Assembly (NCBI GenBank): GCA_023432725.1 | Contig: JAEYUH010000052.1 | Location: 1 to 6,374, forward strand | DNA length: 6,374 nt | Source of the DNA: Actinomycetes bacterium | GTDB lineage: Bacteria > Actinomycetota > Actinomycetes > Propionibacteriales > Propionibacteriaceae | Direction: 5' to 3' | Shown here: positions 1-5,586 of the stretch, piece after piece | Numbering within the stretch: position 1 is the first letter of the stretch | Layout: every line of letters starts with the position of its first letter | Notes under the pieces: model-generated | What the model saw: the letters and a program-made list of their open reading frames with translations, nothing else | Told to the model about the DNA's origin: nothing | Databases searched by the model: none | Program-made: the position numbers and the translations under genes

Positions 1-389
1 TCGTCGTAGCTGCGGGAGGTCGCTGTCGCCTCGGTGCAGATCAGGCCGATCCGGCCCTGCTTCGAGACCCGGACGGCACGCCGGGCCGCCGGCAGGATGA
101 CGTCGATCACCGGGATGTCGTAGCGCTCCCTGGCGTCGCGCAGCACCGCCGACGAGGCGGAATTGCACGCGATGACGAGTGCCTTCACGTCCTGTTCGGC
201 CAGGTAGTCCAGGCACTCCAGGGCGTACTCGCGAACCTCGGGGATGAGCTTGGTGCCGTACGGGGCACGGGCGGTGTCGCCCAGGTAGATCATGTCCTCG
301 CCCGGCAACTGGTCGAGGATCGCGCGGGCGACGGTGAGCCCGCCGAAGCCGGAGTCGAAGACCCCGATCGGGGCGTCAGGCGCTGCCAC
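1..389 (-). CDS. murI: Glutamate racemase MurI, N-terminal half (partial at window edge)
   Basis: Cytoplasmic enzyme that interconverts L- and D-glutamate, supplying D-glutamate for peptidoglycan. The 129 visible codons read [19 protein letters not shown] near the start, the family signature, with the catalytic-region Asp at residue 12 in the DSG motif. [11 protein letters not shown] follows at about 35-45, and ACNSAS at 74-79 holds the first catalytic cysteine (C75). The family is usually about 260-280 residues, so roughly half lies beyond the left edge. The chosen start is GTG at 389, because homology begins at once and a -10-like TAGAGT lies 8 nt upstream. An in-frame ATG at 416 would add nine residues (MPRGIESWL) with no ribosome binding site and is less likely. 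The second catalytic cysteine is outside the window and cannot be checked. The identification is secure; the start is moderately sure. Confidence 0.95.
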   Translation of the reverse strand, partial: MAAPDAPIGVFDSGFGGLTVARAILDQLPGEDMIYLGDTARAPYGTKLIPEVREYALECLDYLAEQDVKALVIACNSASSAVLRDARERYDIPVIDVILPAARRAVRVSKQGRIGLICTEATATSRSYD

Positions 390-397
390 GAGCCAAG

Positions 398-403
398 ACT
401 CTA
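398..403 (-). promoter_or_regulatory. Candidate -10 element of murI (TAGAGT)
   Basis: On the minus strand TAGAGT fits the actinobacterial -10 pattern TANNNT and ends 8 nt before the GTG start of murI. With no clear Shine-Dalgarno site there, transcription would begin at or next to the start codon, giving a leaderless mRNA. No convincing -35 hexamer was found. This rests on one short match. Confidence 0.35.
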
Positions 404-436
404 TTCCGCGCGGCATGATGGAGCCAAAGCGAACCC

Positions 437-441
437 GGAGG
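437..441 (+). promoter_or_regulatory. Strong ribosome binding site (GGAGG) of the 47-codon ORF
   Basis: GGAGG ends 8 nt before the ATG at 450, an ideal spacing. It is the main evidence that the short ORF downstream is translated, since most operon-head genes in this window lack such a site. Confidence 0.6.
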
Positions 442-449
442 CGCGCCGC

Positions 450-593
450 ATGCAGATCCCACCGATCGACCTGAGCCGGTGGACGCTGCGTGCCCTGCGG
501 TTGCTGGACGAGGCCCGGCGGGCGCTGCAGCCCGAGCCGCGCAAGCCGCCGCGTCCCAACGAACCCAACCGGGAACGCCCCGACATCTGGTAG
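450..593 (+). CDS. Small hypothetical protein, 47 aa
   Basis: I do not recognise a family. The ATG at 450 follows GGAGG with 8-nt spacing and the frame ends in TAG at 591-593. The product starts [11 protein letters not shown]. An amphipathic, Arg/Leu-rich stretch follows (about residues 11-27), then a proline-, arginine- and asparagine-rich tail ending RERPDIW. It has no cysteine, signal peptide or membrane segment, and is predicted to be basic and partly disordered after one short helix. It is divergent from murI, sharing a 60-bp gap, and converges with the feo operon 28 bp downstream. The 28-bp gap (594-621) is GC-rich and shows no clean terminator. It is probably a real small gene because of its ribosome binding site, but function and conservation are unknown. 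It could instead be a chance ORF in GC-rich DNA. Confidence 0.5.
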   Translation: MQIPPIDLSRWTLRALRLLDEARRALQPEPRKPPRPNEPNRERPDIW

Positions 594-621
594 CCACCCG
601 CCAACCCGCGGGCGCCGGCGA

Positions 622-855
622 TCAACGCGTGACGACCGCTGTGGTGAGCGGGCACCCGGAGGAGGCGCACTCCCCGCAGCCGGTCGGGGCACACTGCGAG
701 GACGGGGTCCAACCGGTCACCCGGCCGGAGCGAACCAGCCGGCCGACCACCGCCCGCACCAGGTCAGGGCTGAGCCCCGTGCGCGCGGCCAGGTCGGGGA
801 CGGCTCGCACCCCGGCTTCGATCTCGGCCAGGACGGCGGTCACCGGGGCGCTCAC
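622..855 (-). CDS. feoC: FeoC-like winged-helix protein with four-cysteine motif
   Basis: A 77-residue cytoplasmic protein, last gene of the feo operon. Residues about 4-50 look like a small winged helix: an N-terminal helix, then [20 protein letters not shown] as helix-turn-helix and VRSGRVTGW as the wing. After it come C55-x4-C60-x2-C63-x4-C68. The CX4CX2C core resembles the Fe-S-binding loop described for enterobacterial FeoC, where four cysteines hold an oxygen-labile cluster and the protein modulates FeoB. The start is GTG at 855, overlapping the feoB stop as GTGA, with AAGG 8 nt upstream. The same frame stays open far upstream inside feoB, but that part is an antisense-free shadow with no FeoC similarity. 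Role as FeoB regulator or iron sensor is inferred from family and position. DNA binding is possible but not shown. Confidence 0.8.
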   Translation of the reverse strand: MSAPVTAVLAEIEAGVRAVPDLAARTGLSPDLVRAVVGRLVRSGRVTGWTPSSQCAPTGCGECASSGCPLTTAVVTR

Positions 856-2891
856 CAGAACAGCCTTCCCACCTGGAACACCGCAACCGCGAGCGTCCAG
901 GCGACCGCGAGCTGCAGCCCGATCCCGAACAGCGTCCACTTCGGCCCGATCTCGCGCCACTGGGTGCCGATCGTCGCCACGCAGGCGGTGTAGGACATCA
1001 TGAACACCAGGAAGGCGAGCGCCGCCGGTAGCGGGTGGCCACCAGAGGACTCGGTGAAGTCGGCCACCAGCCGGTCGCCCAGCGCGCCGGCCTGGCCCTC
1101 CTCCGGCTCGTCCACGGCGTAGGTCTGCGCCCACGAAGAGATGACAGCCTCCTTGGCGACGAACCCGACCACGAGCGCCGAGGTGGTCTCCCACTTGGCG
1201 AACCCGGTGGGCCCGAAGACAGGGGTGATCGCCTGCGCCGCGACGCCGTAGGCGGAATCGGCGACCGGGGTGTCGGCGAAGGAACCGTCCCCGCGAACCG
1301 GGATCGCCTGCAGCATCCAGACCACCGCCACGGTGACGACGATGATGCCGGACGCGGTCTGCAGGAAGCCCTTCAGCCGGACCCACGCGACCGAGGCGGT
1401 CAGCCGCAGCGTGGGCACCTGGTAGGGCGGCAGGTCGATCACCAGCGGATCGATCGGCTGGTTGCGCCACAGGGTGTGCCGCAGCAGCAGGCCGGTCCCG
1501 ATGATGATCACGATCGAGGCCAGGTACATCGCAAAGACCACGGTGCCGGCGTTCGGGCCGAAGAAGGCGACCCCCACCATCACGAAGACGGCGAGCCGTG
1601 CGGTGCAGGCGGTGAACGGGACGAGCAGGGCGGTCAGGATCCGCTGCCCTGCCACCGGCAGCACGCGGGTGGCCGAGACGGCAGGGACGTTGCACCCGTA
1701 GCCGACGATCAACGGCAGGAAGGCACGACCCGGCAGCCCGATCGCCCGCATCACCCTGTCGGTGACCACCGCGGCCCTGGCGAGGTAGCCCGAGTCCTCC
1801 AGCAGCGCCAGCAGCACGAACATCAGCGCCATCAGCGGGACGAAGGTCAGCAGCGAGCCGACGCCGGCGATGATCCCGTCCACCAGCAGGCCCTCCAGCC
1901 AGCTGCCGCCCAGGCCGGCGCCGGCCAGCAGCGCGCGGGTGGCGTCGGAGGCGGGGCCCGAGAAGAAGGAGTCCAGGCCGTCCTGCAGCGGAGCGGCGAC
2001 GGTAGTGGTGACCTGGAAGACCAGCCACATCAGCGCCAGGAAGATCAGCGGACCGATCACCGGCGCCGTGATCCAGCGGTCGACCCGGTCGGAGAAGGTG
2101 AGTCCCACCCGGTCGGACTCACTGGTCGCCGCCGCACTGGCGGCGGCCACCCAGCTGAACCTGTCGTCGTCCAGCGCCAGCGGGTCGTCGGGCAGCGTTC
2201 CGGCCCGGGGGGCGGGGACGGGGGCCTGCAGAGCGGCTCGCACCGCGGTGGCCAGCCCTTCCAGGCCGCTGCGCCGGCGTGGGTCGATGGCCACCACAGG
2301 GGCTCCTACCGCCTCACTGAGGCGGTCGAGGTCGACGGTCACGCCGTGCTTGGCGGCGATGTCCAGCATGGTGAGCGCCACCACCACCCGGGTGGCGTGC
2401 TCGCGGACCTGGCAGGTGAGGAACAGGCTCTGGGCCAGCCGCGAGGCGTCCACCACGAGCACGCAGACGTCGGGACGCCCTGCCTCGTCGACGTCGACCA
2501 GCAGTTCGCGGGTGAGTTCCTCGTCGGGCGACTCGGGGTCGAGGGAGTAGGCCCCCGGCAGGTCGATCAGCGTGAGGTCGAGCGGGCCGGTGTCGCAGGC
2601 GCAGCCTTCGCAGGTGCAGGCCTGTTGACCGCAGCAGGCGCAGGGCTGCCCCTCGCAGCGCCAGAGGCCGCGGGAAACCTCGACGGTGGTGCCGGGCCAG
2701 TTGCCCATCGTCACCCGGGCCCCGGTGAGGGCATTGAACAGGGTGGACTTGCCGGTGTTCGGTGCACCGACCAGCGCCACGACGGGTGCGTCCGGACCGG
2801 CCGGAGCGGACAGCGCCGCGCTGTGGCAGGTGGCCTTGAGCGAGGGTGCCGGCGCACCCTTGGTCGGTGGGACTGCCAGCGCCTGGCTCAT
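852..2891 (-). CDS. feoB: Ferrous iron transporter FeoB
   Basis: Inner-membrane Fe(II) importer with a cytoplasmic G domain, 679 aa. An Ala/Pro-rich extension of about 36 residues precedes G1, GAPNTGKST (42-50). G2 is GNWPGTTVE (63-71, Thr69) and G3 is DLPG (110-113). The G4 position reads TMLD (174-177), with Thr in place of the usual Asn. G5 is poorly matched (IDPRRRSGLEGL, 202-213). Between G2 and G3 is an insert of about 22 residues with eight cysteines. The membrane part starts near residue 279 and has the gate motifs GYGCNVPAV (397-405) and PFTACTARL (425-433), then FVAKEAV (577-583) and SYTACVAT (633-640), with several long hydrophobic helices. Length is slightly under the roughly 770 residues of E. 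coli FeoB. The ATG overlaps the feoA stop as ATGA, and the stop overlaps feoC as GTGA, so translation is probably coupled. Identity is secure; the transport mechanism follows the family. Confidence 0.97.
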   Translation of the reverse strand: MSQALAVPPTKGAPAPSLKATCHSAALSAPAGPDAPVVALVGAPNTGKSTLFNALTGARVTMGNWPGTTVEVSRGLWRCEGQPCACCGQQACTCEGCACDTGPLDLTLIDLPGAYSLDPESPDEELTRELLVDVDEAGRPDVCVLVVDASRLAQSLFLTCQVREHATRVVVALTMLDIAAKHGVTVDLDRLSEAVGAPVVAIDPRRRSGLEGLATAVRAALQAPVPAPRAGTLPDDPLALDDDRFSWVAAASAAATSESDRVGLTFSDRVDRWITAPVIGPLIFLALMWLVFQVTTTVAAPLQDGLDSFFSGPASDATRALLAGAGLGGSWLEGLLVDGIIAGVGSLLTFVPLMALMFVLLALLEDSGYLARAAVVTDRVMRAIGLPGRAFLPLIVGYGCNVPAVSATRVLPVAGQRILTALLVPFTACTARLAVFVMVGVAFFGPNAGTVVFAMYLASIVIIIGTGLLLRHTLWRNQPIDPLVIDLPPYQVPTLRLTASVAWVRLKGFLQTASGIIVVTVAVVWMLQAIPVRGDGSFADTPVADSAYGVAAQAITPVFGPTGFAKWETTSALVVGFVAKEAVISSWAQTYAVDEPEEGQAGALGDRLVADFTESSGGHPLPAALAFLVFMMSYTACVATIGTQWREIGPKWTLFGIGLQLAVAWTLAVAVFQVGRLFW
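2595..2657 (-). other. Eight-cysteine insert in the FeoB G domain
   Basis: This encodes FeoB residues 79-99, with the pattern C-x4-C-x-C-C-x4-C-x-C-x2-C-x-C. It lies between the switch I/G2 threonine (T69) and the G3 aspartate (D110). In E. coli FeoB 18 residues separate these two points; here there are 40. The insert therefore falls in the loop of the beta-hairpin next to the nucleotide site. The spacing would suit a metal or Fe-S site, but which metal, if any, cannot be told from sequence. Confidence 0.7.
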
Positions 2892-3124
2892 CCGAGGACT
2901 TCGACCCGCAGGTGGCGCAGCACGCCGGCTCCGAGGGCGATCCGGGATCCGCCGACGCAGGCCAGGCGACCCCCGCCCGCGGTGGCCTGGAGCAGAACAA
3001 GCTGGGTGCCGCGGCGCAGCCCCAGCGCCGCCATCCGGCGGGCAGTGCCGGGAGCGCCGGCAGCCTCGTGCACGCTGAGGCGGGCCTGCAGCGGCGCGCG
3101 GTCCAGGGTGGTGATACCCGACAT
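2888..3124 (-). CDS. feoA: Ferrous iron transport protein FeoA
   Basis: A 78-residue cytoplasmic SH3-like protein that supports FeoB-mediated Fe(II) uptake, probably by contacting FeoB. It has the usual FeoA pattern: an N-terminal strand (MSGITTLDRAP), the turn RRMAALGLRRGT (29-40) that matches the family's LxxLGLxPG region, and the C-terminal RIALGAGVLRHLRV (61-74), where the final beta strands lie. It is first in the operon, and its TGA overlaps the feoB ATG (ATGA). The ATG at 3124 has no good Shine-Dalgarno site (only AGG 9 nt upstream). It abuts an iron box directly, so the gene is likely iron-repressed and possibly leaderless. Length is normal for free-standing FeoA. Identification rests on motif, size and operon position. 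Confidence 0.9.
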   Translation of the reverse strand: MSGITTLDRAPLQARLSVHEAAGAPGTARRMAALGLRRGTQLVLLQATAGGGRLACVGGSRIALGAGVLRHLRVEVLG

Positions 3125-3143
3125 GTAGGTAAGCCTACGCTAA
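3125..3143 (-). promoter_or_regulatory. DtxR/IdeR-type iron box of the feo operon
   Basis: The minus strand reads TTAGCGTAGGCTTACCTAC. It agrees at 15 of 19 positions with the DtxR/IdeR consensus TTAGGTTAGGCTAACCTAA as I know it. It ends at the base before the feoA start codon. Such regulators bind when Fe(II) is plentiful, so the expected effect is repression of feoABC in high iron. The box covers a candidate -10 (TAGGCT, 3132-3137), which fits direct blocking of polymerase. Confidence 0.75.
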
Positions 3144-3152
3144 ATTACCTAC
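3125..3152. repeat. 28-bp interrupted palindrome over the feoA promoter
   Basis: GTAGGTAA (3125-3132) and TTACCTAC (3145-3152) are perfect 8-bp inverted repeats with 12 nt between. Nested inside is a second inverted repeat, GTAGG / CCTAC (3125-3129 and 3134-3138), which is the core of the iron box. The outer arm adds one more good half-site, so two regulator dimers might bind. Confidence 0.6.
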
Positions 3153-3172
3153 GCAGCGCGCGCGTTTTTCAA
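3132..3172 (-). promoter_or_regulatory. feoA promoter region, two possible readings
   Basis: Reading A: TAGGCT (3132-3137) as -10, exactly 7 nt before the ATG, giving a leaderless transcript, but with no good -35. Reading B: TTGAAA (3167-3172) as -35, with GGTAAT (3144-3149, spacer 17) or TAATTT (3142-3147, spacer 19) as -10, giving a very short leader. In either case the iron box overlaps the -10 or start site. The rest of the 133-bp gap up to 3257 shows no gene and no convincing terminator. Confidence 0.4.
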
Positions 3173-3257
3173 AAGGTGGGACCAAATCTCGCAGAACCCC
3201 CACAACGGTGCACAAACGCGCCGCCGGCTGGTCGCCGCTGCGACGGGGATCGCCCGG

Positions 3258-3812
3258 TCACAGCTGCGAGAGCAGTCCCTCGCTGAGGTAGCCCAGCCAC
3301 TCGTAGACCCGGTAGACGTAGCTGCGCGGGTCGTCCTCGCCGAGCTGGTCGAGGTCGTCGGCGTCCTCCGCCCGCTCGATGCCGAGGCGAACCGCGAGGC
3401 TCAGCCGCAGCGCCGTCAACGCCTTCAGCCAGGTGTCGATCTCGATCACCCTGACCTCCACCGGCTTGCGCCCGCCCTCGGAGTCGCGCAGCGCCGACAT
3501 CACGGTCTCGGCGTGCTCGATCCTGTCCTGGCGCTGCCTGGCCTGGGTGAACCGGCGGAACTCGGCGGTGGCGGCAGGATCCTGCGGGTACGCATCGGGG
3601 AAGAGACGGCCGATCACCGGGTCGGTGTGGTCGAGTTGCCCGGTCTCGGAGAACTCGGCCTGCCACCTGGCGAACGGATCGTCGTCCGGCACGGGTTCGC
3701 CGTCGCCCTCGAGCAGGCCGGTCAGCTGGTCGAGCAGGGACTCCAGCAGGGTCGCCTCGTACTCGGTGAGCCGGAGCCGGATCACCGGGCCCTTGCGGAC
3801 GAAGGGCCTCAC
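3258..3812 (-). CDS. DUF2017 family protein, function unknown
   Basis: An actinobacterial protein of unknown function, 184 aa, probably cytoplasmic and helical, with no signal peptide or membrane segment. It opens [20 protein letters not shown], as usual for the family, then has an acidic stretch ([13 protein letters not shown]), the segment [12 protein letters not shown], a charged helix ([20 protein letters not shown]), [18 protein letters not shown], and a C-terminal [12 protein letters not shown]. The start chosen is GTG at 3812. It overlaps the clpS stop as GTGA, and GGAG (3821-3824) sits 8 nt upstream. An ATG at 3836 would give eight extra residues lying inside clpS and matches the family less well. 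Coupling to clpS is seen in many actinobacteria and hints at a link to Clp proteolysis, but no biochemical role is known to me. Confidence 0.88.
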   Translation of the reverse strand: MRPFVRKGPVIRLRLTEYEATLLESLLDQLTGLLEGDGEPVPDDDPFARWQAEFSETGQLDHTDPVIGRLFPDAYPQDPAATAEFRRFTQARQRQDRIEHAETVMSALRDSEGGRKPVEVRVIEIDTWLKALTALRLSLAVRLGIERAEDADDLDQLGEDDPRSYVYRVYEWLGYLSEGLLSQL

Positions 3813-4120
3813 GAGGCCTTCTCCAGGGTGGCCCACAGTCCGTAGGAGTGCATGGCGTCCACGTCAGCCTCCATCTCCTCACGGGTGCCGTGCGACACCG
3901 CGGCCTTGCCCTCGTTGTGCACCTGCAGCATCAGCTTGTCCGCCTTCGGCTCCGGATAGCCGAAGTAGGTGGCGAAGACGTGGGTCACGTAGCTCATCAG
4001 GTTGACCGGGTCGTCCCAGACGATGGTCACCCAGCCGGCGTCGAGCGCCTGCTGCTCCTGCGTCCGCTCCGAGACAGCGGTGCCGCCGGCGGGACGCTCG
4101 GGTGCGGCGGGACTGCTCAT
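3809..4120 (-). CDS. clpS: ClpS, N-degron adaptor of Clp protease
   Basis: A small cytoplasmic adaptor, 103 aa, that binds proteins with destabilising N-terminal residues and delivers them to the ClpC/ClpA-ClpP protease. The core reads [16 protein letters not shown] (30-45), with the DDPVN loop that contacts the N-degron. It continues with [12 protein letters not shown] (62-73), where M64 and H68 line the binding pocket, and ends LWATLEK (95-101), the family's closing strand. About 25 flexible, proline- and glutamate-rich residues precede the core, as expected for the extension that engages the ATPase. The start is ATG at 4120, because a -10-like CAGAAT lies 7 nt upstream. An ATG at 4129 would add three residues (MAG) and cannot be excluded. 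It is first of a two-gene operon with the DUF2017 gene and divergent from pncB. Confidence 0.95.
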   Translation of the reverse strand: MSSPAAPERPAGGTAVSERTQEQQALDAGWVTIVWDDPVNLMSYVTHVFATYFGYPEPKADKLMLQVHNEGKAAVSHGTREEMEADVDAMHSYGLWATLEKAS

Positions 4121-4127
4121 ACCCGCC

Positions 4128-4133
4128 ATTCTG
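4128..4133 (-). promoter_or_regulatory. Candidate -10 element of clpS (CAGAAT)
   Basis: CAGAAT on the minus strand matches TATAAT at four of six bases and ends 7 nt before the ATG at 4120, a leaderless arrangement. There is no ribosome binding site before either possible start. The match is weak, since the first T of the -10 is missing. Confidence 0.3.
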
Positions 4134-4208
4134 GCACGCCACGAGGACGGCTCCCCCGGCCTGGCCGACCGGGCTCCCGGCTCGCTGGCGTGACCGTCGG
4201 CAGGGCCC

Positions 4209-4214
4209 TACTGT
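4209..4214 (+). promoter_or_regulatory. Candidate -10 element of pncB-pncA (TACTGT)
   Basis: TACTGT fits TANNNT and ends exactly 7 nt before the ATG at 4222, so the pncB mRNA may be leaderless. No purine-rich ribosome binding site is present at the right distance. No clear -35 was seen. The 101-bp region between the clpS and pncB starts holds both divergent promoters and no repressor palindrome I could recognise. Confidence 0.45.
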
Positions 4215-4221
4215 GGCCGAT

Positions 4222-5586
4222 ATGGGTGACTCTCCTGCGGCGGGGCCAAGCACCGCGCTGTTGACCGACCACTACGAGCTGACCATGGTGCGGGCCGCCC
4301 TCACCTCGGGCACGGCCGCCCGCCGCAGCGTCTTCGAACTGTTCGCCCGGCGGCTGCCGACCGGACGCCGCTACGGCGTGGTGGCAGGAGTGGGGCGGGC
4401 CCTGGACGCCATCGAGCAGTTCCGGTTCGACCCTGCCGAAGTCGACTTCCTGCTCACCCACCACGTGGTGGACGAGGCCACCGCCGACTGGCTGGCCGGC
4501 TACCGGTTCACCGGAGACATCTGGGGCTACCCCGAGGGCGAGGTGTACTTCCCCGGCTCGCCGCTGCTGACCGTGGAGGGCACCTTCGCCGAGGCCGTGG
4601 TGCTGGAGACCGTCCTGTTGTCGATCTACAACTACGACTGCGCCGTCGCCTCGGCCGCCTCCCGGATGATCCAGATGGCCGGCGACCGTCCGTGCATCGA
4701 GATGGGCTCGCGCCGCGCCAACGAGGGGGCCGCGGTGGCCGCCGCCCGCGCTGCCTACGTCGCAGGCTTCGCCGCCACCTCGAACCTCGAGGCGGGACGC
4801 CGCTACGGCATCCCCACCACCGGCACCGCCGCCCACTCGTTCACCCTGCTGCACGACTCCGAGGAGCAGGCCTTCGCCGCCCAGCTCGCAGCACTGGGCG
4901 AGGACACCACCTTGCTGGTCGACACCTACGACGTCGAGGCGGCGATCCGCACCGCCGTCCGACTGACCGAGGGCCGGCTCGGGGCGATCCGGCTGGACTC
5001 CGGCGACCTGGCCGAGCAGGCCAGCGAGGCCCGCGCACTGCTCGACTCGCTGGGTGCCACCCACACCCGGATCATCGTCACCTCCGACCTCGACGAGTTC
5101 CAGATCGCCGCGCTGCGCAGCGCCCCGGTGGACGGCTACGGGGTGGGCACCTCGCTGGTCACCGGATCCGGGGCACCCACCTGCAGCTTCGTCTACAAGC
5201 TGGTGGCACGGGCGACTGACGACGGGCCCGACGCCCCCGTCTTCCCGGTCGCCAAGCTGAGCCTCAACAAGGGGTCGGTCGGCGGCCGGAAGTTCGCGCT
5301 CCGCCGGCTCGATGCCAACGGGCACGCCGAGGCGGAGGTGGTCGGCATCCAGGCCGCCCCGGACGGCGACCACAACGACCGTCCCCTGCTGGTCCAGCTG
5401 GTCGACAACGGCCGGGTGGTGGGCCGCGAGCCGCTGGCCGACGCGAGGCAGCGCCACCGCAGGGCGCTCGCCGAGCTGCCCTCCAGCGCGCGCAAGATGT
5501 CGCGCGGCGAGGCCGTCCTCGAGACCGTGATGCTGGACGAGGCAGGCAGCCCCACCCTCAACCCGTACGCCACCAAGGAGGCCTGA
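4222..5586 (+). CDS. pncB: Nicotinate phosphoribosyltransferase
   Basis: Cytoplasmic enzyme that joins nicotinate and phosphoribosyl pyrophosphate to give nicotinate mononucleotide, with ATP hydrolysis; the entry step of Preiss-Handler NAD synthesis. The product is 454 aa, normal for the actinobacterial form. Motifs in order: LLTDHYELTM (13-22) at the N-terminus, YNYDCAVASAASRM (136-149), EMGSRRA (160-166), GTAAHSF (201-207) with H205 as the predicted phosphorylated catalytic histidine, RLDSGDL (257-263), TSDLDE (287-292), GVGTSLVT (307-314) and KLSLNK (345-350). The ATG at 4222 is chosen because homology starts within a dozen residues and a -10 lies 7 nt upstream. The frame is open to 4102, but those 40 codons read as low-complexity sequence overlapping clpS. 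The stop overlaps pncA by one base (TGATG), so the two are co-expressed. Confidence 0.96.
   Translation: MGDSPAAGPSTALLTDHYELTMVRAALTSGTAARRSVFELFARRLPTGRRYGVVAGVGRALDAIEQFRFDPAEVDFLLTHHVVDEATADWLAGYRFTGDIWGYPEGEVYFPGSPLLTVEGTFAEAVVLETVLLSIYNYDCAVASAASRMIQMAGDRPCIEMGSRRANEGAAVAAARAAYVAGFAATSNLEAGRRYGIPTTGTAAHSFTLLHDSEEQAFAAQLAALGEDTTLLVDTYDVEAAIRTAVRLTEGRLGAIRLDSGDLAEQASEARALLDSLGATHTRIIVTSDLDEFQIAALRSAPVDGYGVGTSLVTGSGAPTCSFVYKLVARATDDGPDAPVFPVAKLSLNKGSVGGRKFALRRLDANGHAEAEVVGIQAAPDGDHNDRPLLVQLVDNGRVVGREPLADARQRHRRALAELPSSARKMSRGEAVLETVMLDEAGSPTLNPYATKEA
5575..5581 (+). promoter_or_regulatory. Ribosome binding site AAGGAGG of pncA
   Basis: A seven-base full Shine-Dalgarno match inside the last codons of pncB, ending 4 nt before the pncA ATG at 5586. 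The spacing is short, but with the TGATG overlap it supports both re-initiation and independent loading. It fixes the pncA start. Confidence 0.75.

Noticed and set aside
605..612. CCCGCGGG palindrome between the 47-codon ORF and feoC, as a terminator.
   Set aside because: A self-complementary 8-mer with no loop cannot form a useful hairpin, and no T-tract follows.
856..2028. Upstream extension of the feoC reading frame through feoB, which would make a 468-residue protein.
   Set aside because: The upstream part lies wholly inside feoB in another frame and resembles no FeoC; the GTG at 855 with its overlap and ribosome binding site explains the gene.
1035..3128. A 697-codon open frame on the plus strand opposite feoB and feoA.
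   Set aside because: It is antisense to feoB and feoA, has low-complexity Gly/Arg/Gln/His-rich translation with no domain, and is explained by third-position GC bias in the real genes.
3231..3244. Inverted repeat GTCGC/GCGAC downstream of the DUF2017 gene, as a terminator.
   Set aside because: Only a 5-bp stem, no T-tract, and such short repeats are common at this GC content.
4102..4221. Longer pncB start using the frame open from 4102.
   Set aside because: It would overlap clpS on the opposite strand and add 40 low-complexity residues; the ATG at 4222 starts next to the conserved LLTDHYELTM block.
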